DNA from: Thermophilibacter provencensis
Lineage (GTDB): Bacteria; Actinomycetota; Coriobacteriia; Coriobacteriales; Atopobiaceae
Assembly (NCBI RefSeq): GCF_900128445.1
Contig: NZ_LT671417.1
Span: 1,536,769-1,600,768, forward strand
Length of the DNA: 64,000 nt
Direction: 5' to 3'
Of the stretch, positions 31,515 to 39,677 are shown piece after piece. The notes under the pieces were generated by a model that searched no databases, was not told where the DNA came from, and was given only the letters and a program-made list of their open reading frames with translations. Made by a program: the position numbers and the translations under genes. Positions within the stretch are counted from its first letter, which is position 1. Every line of letters starts with the position of its first letter.

Positions 31515-33740
31515 TCACATGAGGCGGGTCTCCTCCAGGCGCTCCTCGAGCCGCTCGTTGAGGCGGATCACCGGACGGCGGAGCACCAGGCCCAGGAGCA
31601 GGGCGGGAACGAGGTAGGCAAGAAGGACCGCCAGCTCGCGCCAGATGTCGCCCTCCCAGACGCCGAACATCGCCGCGCGCATGGCGTTCTCGCTGTGGAC
31701 GAAGGGCAGCCACGCGTAGACGGCCTGGAAGGCGGGAGGCAGCATCTGGGGCGGGAAGGTGCCGCCCGATCCCGCCACCTGGATCACCATGAGCACCACG
31801 GCCACTGCCTTGCCCACGTCGCCGAAGGACGCGGTGAGCGAGAAGATCAGGTTCACGTACACGAGCGAGGATGTGAGGCACGCGAGGAGGAGCAGCCACG
31901 GATGCTCGCACTGCACACCCAGGTAGAAGAGGTCGCCGCCGCAAATGAGCGCCGCCTGGGCGAGCCCCACCGCGCAGAACAGCAGGAGCCTCCCCACGTA
32001 GGCCTGCGCGTGCGAGCAGCCGGTCTCGGCAAGCGCCTCGGCCGAGGGGGTGGCCCGCACGAGCGCGCAGAGCACGACGCCCCCGATCCAGATGGCGAGC
32101 GTGGTGTAGAACGGGGCCATGGCAGACCCGTTGTTCTCCACGGGAAAGATGGCCGTGCGCTCCACGTCGACCGGCGCCGCGACGAAGTCCGCGAGCTCGG
32201 AGGGGTCGGCGGCGAGCACCCTGCGGACCTGCTCGACGTCTCCGCTGGTCAGTGCCGCGGAGAGGCGCTCGCGCAGGTCGCCCAGCCGCCCCGCGCTCTT
32301 CTCAATGGCGTCCGCCGTCTCGTCGAGCGAGGTCTGCGCGTCGCCGAGCGTTCCCTCGGCTCCCCGCGCGGCGTCGCGCGCGGCGCAGAGCGCCGCCGAG
32401 AGGCTCCCCTGCACGGCGTCTGCCTGCGTCGCAGCGTCGCCGACCTGCGTCGCGAGCTCCTCGAGCACGCCGCGCACGTCGGCGTCGTAGGACCCGCGCA
32501 CCTCGTCGATCGCCGCGCGCGCCTCGCCGACGAGCCCTGCGAGCTCCTGGCGCGCCGCCCCGGCGTCGGCCACGCCCGCGTCGAGGTCGGACATGGTGCG
32601 CTGGAGGCCCTGCGAGAGGTCGCGCATCTCGTCGGCCGCCTGCGTCACGCGCTCGGCGAGCCCCTGCACGCGCTCGCGCGCCGCCGCCACCCGGTCGCGC
32701 GCCGCCCCCTCGGGGAGCGTCTCCTCGAGCTGGCCCATAAGCGCGGCCTGCTCCCCGAGCGCGGACGCGAGCGCGTCGAGCGAGGAGGCCTGCCCGTCCG
32801 CGGCGGCGCGCGCGTCGTCGAGCAGGCCGCGGACGCGCGCCGACTGCGCCTCCGCCGCAGAGAGCGCGTCGTCAATGGCGTCGTCGACCCCGTCGAGGCC
32901 CGCCCCGGCGGACGCGAGCGCCCCCTCGACGGACGTCGCCGCGCCGTCGATCGCAGAGCCCGCGCCCGCGAGCCCGGAGGCCGTCTCGCGCAGCGCGTCG
33001 CCCGCCCCGGCGGCGGGGGAGAGCGCCGACTCCGCCGCGTCCGCGCCGCTGCCGAGGAGCCCACGCGTCGAGGCGAGAAGCTCGGAGAACCCGCGCACGT
33101 CGTCGGCCGTGCCGGCGAGCGAGTCCTCCGCGTCAGCCACGGCGGAGCCGAGCCGCGCGGCGAGCGAGGTGACGCCGTCGTCGTCGAGCGCGCGAGAGAG
33201 CTCGTCGAGCACGCCCGCCCCCACGCTCGCGACCGACCGCGCGAAGCTCGCGTCGATGTCCGCCTGCGCGGCGGCCGACGCCTTGTCCGTCACGATCGTG
33301 GCGATGGCGTTCTCCTTCTCGTTCTGGTAGAAGCTCACCCGCGGCCGCCCGGAGGTCCCCGAGAGCACGCCCATCATGTCGCGCGAGAAGTCCTCCGGGA
33401 TCACGATCGCGGCGAAGTACTCGCCGGACCGCACTCCCTCGACGGCATCGTCGGCCGAGGTGACCTCGTATCCGATCGACTCGGACGCGCGCAGGTCGGA
33501 CACCACGCGCTCGCCCATGTTGACCCTCACGGGAAGGAGGCGCCCCTCGTAGCCGGCGTCCTCGTTCGCCACGGCCACGCGGAGGTTCCTCGTGTTGCCG
33601 TAGGGGTCCCAGCTGCCGGCGATGTTGAACCACGCGTAGAACGACGGCACGGCCACTATTCCCGCAAACACGACGAGCGCGATCGCGCTCGAGACCGCGT
33701 GCCGAGCGTCGCGGCGCAGGAACGCCCAGATCCTCCTCAT
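31515..33740 (-). CDS. YhgE/Pip-family membrane protein, second gene of the pair
   Basis: A 741-residue membrane protein. One N-terminal helix (about residues 18-38, SSAIALVVFAGIVAVPSFYAWFNI) is followed by an extracytoplasmic part including the family signature WDPYGNTRNLRVAVANED and a long Ala-rich coiled coil with heptad-like repeats (about residues 170-480). The last 250 residues have five or six helices of the ABC-2 permease type. Relatives (YhgE/Pip, phage infection protein) act in phage adsorption or type VII-like export. The ATG at 33740 overlaps the stop of the preceding gene. Confidence 0.9.
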   Translation of the reverse strand: MRRIWAFLRRDARHAVSSAIALVVFAGIVAVPSFYAWFNIAGSWDPYGNTRNLRVAVANEDAGYEGRLLPVRVNMGERVVSDLRASESIGYEVTSADDAVEGVRSGEYFAAIVIPEDFSRDMMGVLSGTSGRPRVSFYQNEKENAIATIVTDKASAAAQADIDASFARSVASVGAGVLDELSRALDDDGVTSLAARLGSAVADAEDSLAGTADDVRGFSELLASTRGLLGSGADAAESALSPAAGAGDALRETASGLAGAGSAIDGAATSVEGALASAGAGLDGVDDAIDDALSAAEAQSARVRGLLDDARAAADGQASSLDALASALGEQAALMGQLEETLPEGAARDRVAAARERVQGLAERVTQAADEMRDLSQGLQRTMSDLDAGVADAGAARQELAGLVGEARAAIDEVRGSYDADVRGVLEELATQVGDAATQADAVQGSLSAALCAARDAARGAEGTLGDAQTSLDETADAIEKSAGRLGDLRERLSAALTSGDVEQVRRVLAADPSELADFVAAPVDVERTAIFPVENNGSAMAPFYTTLAIWIGGVVLCALVRATPSAEALAETGCSHAQAYVGRLLLFCAVGLAQAALICGGDLFYLGVQCEHPWLLLLACLTSSLVYVNLIFSLTASFGDVGKAVAVVLMVIQVAGSGGTFPPQMLPPAFQAVYAWLPFVHSENAMRAAMFGVWEGDIWRELAVLLAYLVPALLLGLVLRRPVIRLNERLEERLEETRLM

Positions 33741-36331
33741 CGCACATCGCCCCCTCTCATGTCCTCGACGAGCCCCACGAGCTCGTCGGTCCCCATCCTC
33801 TCGAGCTCGCTCATGCGGGCGAGCCGGTCGTGTGCGTACTCGACGCCGATGAGGTACGCGCTCGCGGCCACGAGCGAGAGCACCCACAGCACGAGCAGCG
33901 CGAACTTCGCGGGCGTCACAAAGAGCAGGGCGAGAAGGACCAGCGGCACGGCCAGCAGCGCCGCCACGCCCCGCCGCACGAGCCGCGGGTACGCGAGCTC
34001 GAAGCGCGCGGCCCGCGCGAGGAAGGCCTCCCTATGGCCCGGCGAGGTGGCGAGCGCGTCCACGACGGACGCCAGGAACCCCTCGTCCTTCTCGCCCCAT
34101 GCGGCGGGGTGGTCGGCGATGAGGAGGTCCGTCTGGGCCATGCGCCGGTCGAAGAGGGCGTTCACGCCCGCCAGCCTGCGGCGCGCGGCCACGCCGAGCA
34201 GCAGCGCCGGCAGCGCGAAGGCGAGAAGGACCAGCAGGTTGCGGACGTAGTAGCCGTCATAGAAGCCCGCGACGGCCTCGCGCATGGCGTTGATGCCGTA
34301 GGTGAAGGGCAGCCACGGCCCGAGCGCGCGGAAGAAGTCGGGCTGCATCTGGATGGGATAGAGCCCCGAGGCGCCGGGGATCTGCAGGACCACGAGCAGC
34401 ACGCCGAGGGCCTTTCCCACGTGCTTCAAGGCTACCGCCAGCGCGTAGACGACGAACACGTAGACGAGCGACTCCACCATCCCCGCCAGCACGAAGGCCG
34501 CGGGCGAGACGCACTGGATGCCGAGCGCCACGTCGCCCACGCAGCAGACGAGCGCCTGCACCTGCCCGAGCAGGGCGAGCAGCAGCCAGCGGCCGAAGAA
34601 CGCCTGGGTGGGCGTCACCTCGGCGACGCCGAGGCCCTCGCGGTCGACCTCGAGCTTGTAGACGGCCACGAGGACGAACCCGCCCACCCAGAGGGCGAGG
34701 TTGGTGTAGAAGGGCGCCACCCCCGAGCCGTAGTTGGCGACGGGGAAGACGGGCTCGCTCGCCATCTCGACGGGGGCTCCGAGCGCCGACCCCGTGGACG
34801 CGGGGTCGAGTGCGAGCAGGCCGCTCACGGCGGCGGAGTCGGAGGCCCCCGCTACGGCCGCGAGGTCGTCGGCGAGGCCGCCCGCCGTGCCCGCGGCGTC
34901 GCGCAGGCCCGATGCGGCCCGCCCGAGCGTGGCGTCGCACTGGGCGAGAAGGGCGTCGAGCTGCGCCAGCGTGCCGTCAGCCTGCCCCGTCATCGGGCCG
35001 AGCGCGGAGACGCCGCCGGCCACGCGCCCGCCGGCGTCCGCGAGCTCGTCGAGCGCGGCGGAGAGCTGGGGCGAGGCGTCCTGCGCCACCTGGGAGCGGA
35101 GCCCCTCCAGCGAGGAGGCGCCCGCCTGCATCGCGTCGTTCACCTCCCCGGCGAGGTTGCCCATCGCGTCAGCGCCGGAGGCGACCTCCCGGGAGGCGGC
35201 CTCCAGCTCGTCGAGCTCGGCGGCCTGGTCGGCGGAGAGCCGCTCGAGGTCGGAGAGGGCGGAGCGCAGGCCCTCGACCACGCGGTCGCGAAGCGCGGCC
35301 GCCGCCCCGTCCGAGGGGCCCGCCGCGGAGAGCTCGTCCAGGGCGGACTCGAGCGTCCCCAGCATGCCGCCCACGGTGCCGTTGGCGGCGCGGATCTGCG
35401 AGATGGCCGCCTGGGCGCGCCCCTGCGCCCAGCCCACGTCCCCGGCGATGGCGCCGATGTCGTGGCTCGCGGTCGAAGAGAGGTCGGCGAGCGCGCTCGC
35501 GCCCGTCCCGAGCGCGGAGGAGAGGTCGCCCGCGAGGGTCCGCGCCCGCCCGCGCGCCTGGCCGAGCGTCCCGAGCGCCGCGTCGAGCGACCCGGCGAGC
35601 GAGCTTGCGGCCCCGCCGGCGTCCGCCACGGCGGCGCGGGCGTCGCCTACGGCCTCGCGCGCGGCCGCGACATCGCCGCGTGCCGCCTCGAGCACGCCCG
35701 CGAGCCCGTCGAGGCGACCGCCGACGTCGCGCAGGTCTGCCGCCGCGCCCTCTGACGCGGCGTCGGCGGCGCCCGTCGCTCCGCGCACGGCGCCCTGGAG
35801 CCGCTCGGTCACCGTCTCTCCCGCCACGCTGACGAACTCCTGGGCTATCTGGGTCTCGAGCGTGGTGGCGCCGGTGTCCGTGACCTTGGGCGCCACGGCG
35901 TTCGCCTTCTCGTTGACGTAGTAGCCCACGCGCGCGGGCTCGGTGCGCCCGTCGAGCACGCCCGCGAGCGTGGAGGTGAAGTCCTCGGGGATGACGAAGG
36001 CCGCGAAGTAGCGCCCCGAGCGCACGCCCTCGAGCGCGTCCTCCTCGCTGTCGACGAACGTCCATCCCAGCTGGTCGTTCTCCTCGAGGCGCTGGCGGAC
36101 CATGTCGCCCGCGTCCGTGAACCCCATCCCGGGGACGTCCGCCCCCCGGTCGAGCTCGGCCACCGCCACGGGAACCGTGCCCGTGTTCTCGTACGGGTCC
36201 CAGTTTGCCAGGATGTTGAGCCACGCGTAGACGGAGGGTATGACGCAGACCCCCACGGCGATCACAATCGCGGCGGGGCTCGCGAGGAGCCTCCTCAGGT
36301 CGCGGATGAATATTCGGATGGCGGTGCGCAT
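33737..36331 (-). CDS. YhgE/Pip-family membrane protein, first gene of the pair
   Basis: An 864-residue paralogue of the next gene with the same plan: N-terminal helix (ASPAAIVIAVGVCVIPSVYAWLNI), WDPYENTGTVPVAVAELDRG, long Ala/Asp/Ser-rich coiled coil, then five or six C-terminal helices. It adds about 150 C-terminal residues with two further hydrophobic stretches and an acidic cytoplasmic tail. The ATG at 36331 follows AGAGGGGATCG. The gene pair is transcribed away from a TetR regulator, a common layout for YhgE operons under repressor control. Confidence 0.9.
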   Translation of the reverse strand: MRTAIRIFIRDLRRLLASPAAIVIAVGVCVIPSVYAWLNILANWDPYENTGTVPVAVAELDRGADVPGMGFTDAGDMVRQRLEENDQLGWTFVDSEEDALEGVRSGRYFAAFVIPEDFTSTLAGVLDGRTEPARVGYYVNEKANAVAPKVTDTGATTLETQIAQEFVSVAGETVTERLQGAVRGATGAADAASEGAAADLRDVGGRLDGLAGVLEAARGDVAAAREAVGDARAAVADAGGAASSLAGSLDAALGTLGQARGRARTLAGDLSSALGTGASALADLSSTASHDIGAIAGDVGWAQGRAQAAISQIRAANGTVGGMLGTLESALDELSAAGPSDGAAAALRDRVVEGLRSALSDLERLSADQAAELDELEAASREVASGADAMGNLAGEVNDAMQAGASSLEGLRSQVAQDASPQLSAALDELADAGGRVAGGVSALGPMTGQADGTLAQLDALLAQCDATLGRAASGLRDAAGTAGGLADDLAAVAGASDSAAVSGLLALDPASTGSALGAPVEMASEPVFPVANYGSGVAPFYTNLALWVGGFVLVAVYKLEVDREGLGVAEVTPTQAFFGRWLLLALLGQVQALVCCVGDVALGIQCVSPAAFVLAGMVESLVYVFVVYALAVALKHVGKALGVLLVVLQIPGASGLYPIQMQPDFFRALGPWLPFTYGINAMREAVAGFYDGYYVRNLLVLLAFALPALLLGVAARRRLAGVNALFDRRMAQTDLLIADHPAAWGEKDEGFLASVVDALATSPGHREAFLARAARFELAYPRLVRRGVAALLAVPLVLLALLFVTPAKFALLVLWVLSLVAASAYLIGVEYAHDRLARMSELERMGTDELVGLVEDMRGGDVR

Positions 36332-36374
36332 GCTTGACGATCCCCTCTGGTCCTCCGGGCGGTTCTGTCCAGCC

Positions 36375-36438
36375 GAGTGACGGGCTTCGGACAGACGAGG
36401 CCGTTTCCGCGGCCCCATCCGTCCAAACCCCGTCACCC
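36375..36438. repeat. GTGACG...GGAC palindrome, copy 2, in the yhgE leader
   Basis: Arms 36375-36395 and 36418-36438 are complementary with a few mismatches around a 22-base loop. It is the same family as 31402-31465 and 55730-55793 but lies inside the presumed 5' leader of the yhgE operon, between the promoter and the start codon. Confidence 0.8.
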
Positions 36439-36492
36439 GGCGTCGGTCGGGCCGTCGGGCCCGCCTACCCTCTCGTTTCCCTTTCGGCCGAA

Positions 36493-36522
36493 ACTATACA
36501 CTCGCGTTCAATATTTTTGAAC
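36493..36522 (-). promoter_or_regulatory. yhgE promoter overlapping a TetR-type operator
   Basis: On the minus strand TTCAAA (36521-36516), a 17-base spacer and TATAGT (36498-36493) form a good promoter. The -35 lies in a perfect palindrome, GTTCAA-TATTT-TTGAAC (36506-36522), as expected for a repressor site. The divergent TetR gene starts 94 bases away. The binding partner is inferred from position. Confidence 0.65.
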
Positions 36523-36615
36523 TGCACTCAAAAATAGAGACCAGATGATAGGATTCTGCTAACGAGAGGCGCACCCGGGGGGAGGCTCGGGACGACGTCG
36601 CGAGGGGAGGCGCGC

Positions 36616-37251
36616 ATGGAGATCAGGGGAGGCCGGGCGGAGGCGAGGACCCGCAAGAGCGCGGTGACGCGCGAGAAGATCATGGAGGCCGCGGCGGAGC
36701 TCATGGTGGAGCGCGGCGGGACGGACTTCCAGATGATGGAGGTCTCGTCCCGCTGCGAGATGTCGAAGGGCTCGCTCTACTACTACTTTGCGGACAAGGG
36801 GGAGCTCGTCCGCGCCGTGATGGACCGCTCGGTCGAGGCGCTCGTCGACGCGGTGGAGCGGGTCGTCGCCGACGCCCCCTCGGCGGCCGACTCCATCCTC
36901 GGGCTCGTTCGCGCGCTCGCAGAGGCCCTGAGGCCCGGCGGCCCCCTCATGCTCGCGATGCTCGGCTCCGGGACGAGCGCGACGGGGGCGCCCGCCGTGG
37001 AGGGGCCGCGGCTCGCGCGCGTCCTCGCCATCCTCACGGCCCAGCTCGAGCGCGCCAAGGGGGAGGGGCTCGTCCGCGAGGACGCCGACAGCCGCCTCTG
37101 CGCGGCCGCCGTGGCAGGCGCCTTCCTGGTGTTCGAGCACGTGGCCCCCGACGGGGCGCCCAAGAGCGTCGAGGCGCTCACCCAAAGGATTCTGGACCTC
37201 GCGCTCTTCGGTGTGGGCACGGAGCGCGGCCGCGCCGTCTTTCTCGGCTGA
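36616..37251 (+). CDS. TetR/AcrR-family transcription regulator
   Basis: A 211-residue repressor. The helix-turn-helix covers residues 18-62 (TREKIMEAAAELMVERGG ... SKGSLYYYFADKGELV), a textbook TetR DNA-binding domain; the C-terminal ligand domain is not recognisable beyond being helical. Divergent orientation and the palindrome at 36506-36522 suggest that it controls the yhgE pair and perhaps itself. ATG at 36616 follows GGGGAGGCGCGC. Confidence 0.9.
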   Translation: MEIRGGRAEARTRKSAVTREKIMEAAAELMVERGGTDFQMMEVSSRCEMSKGSLYYYFADKGELVRAVMDRSVEALVDAVERVVADAPSAADSILGLVRALAEALRPGGPLMLAMLGSGTSATGAPAVEGPRLARVLAILTAQLERAKGEGLVREDADSRLCAAAVAGAFLVFEHVAPDGAPKSVEALTQRILDLALFGVGTERGRAVFLG

Positions 37252-37292
37252 CCCACGGGCGCGACGGCCGGTGTCGCTGCCATGCCGCCGCC

Positions 37293-37464
37293 GAGCATGC
37301 CTCGGCGCACGGCTTCTCGTCTTCAGCGACCGATTCCGTGCATATGGGCATGCTGGTACATACGGCATGCTCGAAGGCGAGGAGGGCGCCCGCTTCTCGC
37401 CTCTCGCGCCTGCCGAGCATGCCTCCGCGCGCGGTTCCGCATGGCGAGAAGAACCGGCGAGAAG
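37293..37464. repeat. Cluster 5 of the GCATGC palindrome
   Basis: The 369-base gap between the TetR gene and metK holds one full unit (37293-37312 with 37336-37355, 23-base loop, right arm ending TGCTG), a partial right arm at 37356-37372 and a lone left arm at 37415-37434. GGCGAGAAG occurs at 37443-37451 and 37456-37464, inverted at 37393-37401. Bases 37465-37620 are the metK leader; no SAM riboswitch fold was recognised. Confidence 0.85.
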
Positions 37465-37620
37465 AGCCCGCCACCCTCCTGCCCGCGCCGGAACGTGTGG
37501 TTGCCGTGCTGACGTGCGGGCGCGGCGTCGGCGCCGCGGCATTTGGGTATCATCACTAGGCATTTGTATCGGGAGGGGCGGAATGGCAACGGCCGCCCCG
37601 AAAGCGAAAGAAGGACCGAC

Positions 37621-38904
37621 ATGTCTTCACCCCATCGTTCCACCTCGTCCCGCAGCTACCTCTTCACCTCGGAGAGCGTGACGGAGGGCCACCCGGACAA
37701 GATCTGCGACCAGGTCTCAGACGCCATCCTCGACGCGCTTCTCGCCAAGGAGGCTGAGCTCCAGGAGGCCGGCTACGTCTCGCCCTCGGGCGTGGCGGCC
37801 AACGTGGACAACGTCCGCTGCGCGTGCGAGACCTTCGTGACCACGGGCACCGTGATCATCGCCGGCGAGATTCGCACCGAGGCCTACCTCGACGTGCAGA
37901 AGATCGCCCGCGACGTCATCCGCCGCATCGGCTACACGCGCGCCAAGTTCGGCTTCGACGCCGACACCTGCGGCGTCCTCAACCTCATCCACGAGCAGAG
38001 CCCCGACATCGCCGCCGGCGTCGACGAGTCCTTCGACGCCCAGGCCGGCCGCACGACCGACCCCATCGACCTCGTGGGCGCGGGCGACCAGGGCATGATG
38101 TTCGGCTACGCCACCGACGAGACCCCCGTCCTCATGCCCATGCCGCACTACCTCGCGAGCCGCATGGCGGAGCGCCTCACGGAGGTCCGCCGCAACGGCC
38201 AGGTGCCGTACCTGCGGCCGGACGGCAAGACCCAGGTGACCGTCCGCTACGAGGACGACCGTCCTGCGGAGGTCACGGCCATCGTGGTCTCCACCCAGCA
38301 CGACGCCGCCATCGAGGACATGGCCACCGTCAAGGCGGACATGGTCGACTACGTGATCGCGCCCGTGATGGACACCGTGGGCATCGAGTGGCACAACGCC
38401 GACGTCTACGTGAACCCCACCGGCCGCTTCGTGGTGGGCGGCCCCATGGGCGACACCGGCCTCACCGGGCGCAAGATCATCGTGGACACCTACGGCGGCA
38501 TGGGACGCCACGGCGGCGGGTGCTTCTCCGGAAAGGACTGCACCAAGGTGGACCGCTCGGCCGCCTACGCCGCGCGCTGGGTGGCCAAGAACGTGGTGGC
38601 CGCGGGCCTCGCGCACCGCTGCGAGATCGAGCTGGCCTACGCCATCGGCGTCTCCCACCCGCTTTCCGTGATGGTGGACACCTTCGGCACGGGGGAGGTC
38701 GACGACGCCGCGATCGAGGCCGCCGTGGAGAGGGTCTTCGACCTGCGACCGGGCGCCATCATCCGCGACCTCGACCTGCGCCGCCCCATCTACGAGAAGA
38801 CCGCCGCCTACGGCCACTTCGGCCGGGAGCTCCCCGAGTTCACCTGGGAGCGCACGGACCGCGTGGAGGAGCTCCGCGCCGCGGTGGAGGAGCTCGGGGC
38901 CTAG
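37621..38904 (+). CDS. metK: S-adenosylmethionine synthase
   Basis: A 427-residue enzyme making S-adenosylmethionine from methionine and [25 protein letters not shown] (residues 17-38), [15 protein letters not shown] and [18 protein letters not shown] are the signature segments. It is slightly longer than the usual 385-400 residues because of a short N-terminal extension and loop growth around residue 40. The supply of SAM serves the radical-SAM protein of this window among many others. ATG at 37621 follows GAAAGAAGGACCGAC. Confidence 0.96.
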   Translation: MSSPHRSTSSRSYLFTSESVTEGHPDKICDQVSDAILDALLAKEAELQEAGYVSPSGVAANVDNVRCACETFVTTGTVIIAGEIRTEAYLDVQKIARDVIRRIGYTRAKFGFDADTCGVLNLIHEQSPDIAAGVDESFDAQAGRTTDPIDLVGAGDQGMMFGYATDETPVLMPMPHYLASRMAERLTEVRRNGQVPYLRPDGKTQVTVRYEDDRPAEVTAIVVSTQHDAAIEDMATVKADMVDYVIAPVMDTVGIEWHNADVYVNPTGRFVVGGPMGDTGLTGRKIIVDTYGGMGRHGGGCFSGKDCTKVDRSAAYAARWVAKNVVAAGLAHRCEIELAYAIGVSHPLSVMVDTFGTGEVDDAAIEAAVERVFDLRPGAIIRDLDLRRPIYEKTAAYGHFGRELPEFTWERTDRVEELRAAVEELGA

Positions 38905-38937
38905 CGTCGCGCGACAAGGCGAGAAGGACGGGCCGCC

Positions 38938-38973
38938 ACGGGGCCGGGGAGCGATTCCCCGGCCCCGTTCTCA
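38938..38973 (+). terminator. Terminator of metK
   Basis: ACGGGGCCGGGGA (38938-38950) and TCCCCGGCCCCGT (38956-38968) are perfect complements with a 5-base loop, 34 bases past the metK stop and just after a GGCGAGAAG motif (38919-38927). Confidence 0.8.
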
Positions 38974-39054
38974 TGCGGTGCGGCGGCCCCTCGCCCTGTC
39001 TCCCGCCGTCTCGCATGCTAAGATGCACGGGAGACATCGCACGAAAGGAGCCAC

Positions 39055-39582
39055 ATGAGCGACACCGACATCTCCCTCGCCATGCGCGTCGACGACCTCT
39101 CGCTCATCGAGTGCGTCTTCCACGCCGCGCCCGTCGCGGAGCGCACCGGCGAGAGCCGCCTCGCCATCACCAACCCGGACAAGCGCTTCAGCCTGGACGT
39201 CAAGAACCGCCAGAACGTCCTCAGGGCCATGGTGGGCGTCCAGTTTGGCATCGCCGACCCGTCCGCGCCCGCGGGAGAGCAGGGCGAGCGCCCCGAGTTC
39301 CTGCACTTCGGCGCGCTCGTCGGCGTGGTCGTGACCTCGCCCATCATGGGGGACGCCGCGATAGCCGCGCGCCACATGGCCGGCAGCGAGGAGTCCGCCG
39401 CCGCGCAGCGCGACAAGAAGATGGAGCACGCCATGCGCCTCGAGGCCATCAAGGCAGGCTACGCCTTCGCCACGAGCAAGCTCGCTGAGATGTCCGCGAT
39501 GTCGCCCATGGGCACCGTGATGCTGCCCCTCATCGACGCGGACGAGATCCTCATAGACATCGAGAAGAACGACGCTCGATAG
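39055..39582 (+). CDS. Conserved-looking protein of unknown function
   Basis: A 175-residue soluble protein without signal peptide or membrane segment. It has a beta-rich N-terminal half (LSLIECVFHAAPVAE, RQNVLRAMVGVQFGIADP) and a helical stretch (residues 110-145, EESAAAQRDKKMEHAMRLEAIKAGYAF) that ends in GTVMLPLIDADEIL. The layout, a sheet followed by a helix and a final hydrophobic strand with a proline, is faintly like SecB chaperones, but no motif proves it. ATG at 39055 follows GAAAGGAGCCAC. It is flanked by two terminators, so it is transcribed alone. Confidence 0.7.
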   Translation: MSDTDISLAMRVDDLSLIECVFHAAPVAERTGESRLAITNPDKRFSLDVKNRQNVLRAMVGVQFGIADPSAPAGEQGERPEFLHFGALVGVVVTSPIMGDAAIAARHMAGSEESAAAQRDKKMEHAMRLEAIKAGYAFATSKLAEMSAMSPMGTVMLPLIDADEILIDIEKNDAR

Positions 39583-39613
39583 CGGTCGCGGAAAGCTCGG
39601 AAGACGATCGGAG

Positions 39614-39647
39614 CGGGGCGCCGGCGGAGGAAGTCGCCGGCGCCCCG
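39614..39647. terminator. Bidirectional hairpin between convergent genes
   Basis: CGGGGCGCCGGCG (39614-39626) and CGCCGGCGCCCCG (39635-39647) pair perfectly. It serves the gene at 39055 and the convergent NlpC/P60 gene. Confidence 0.75.
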
Positions 39648-39677
39648 CCCCATGTCACGAGCCTGCGGTGCCCGTCC

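Noticed and set aside
31515-36331. The Ala-rich coiled coils of the YhgE genes as a DNA tandem repeat
   Set aside because: Repetition is at the heptad level of the protein; no DNA unit repeats exactly.
37465-37620. Possible SAM riboswitch upstream of metK
   Set aside because: I could not find the conserved core of SAM-I, SAM-II or SMK types; the stretch is a simple GC-rich leader.
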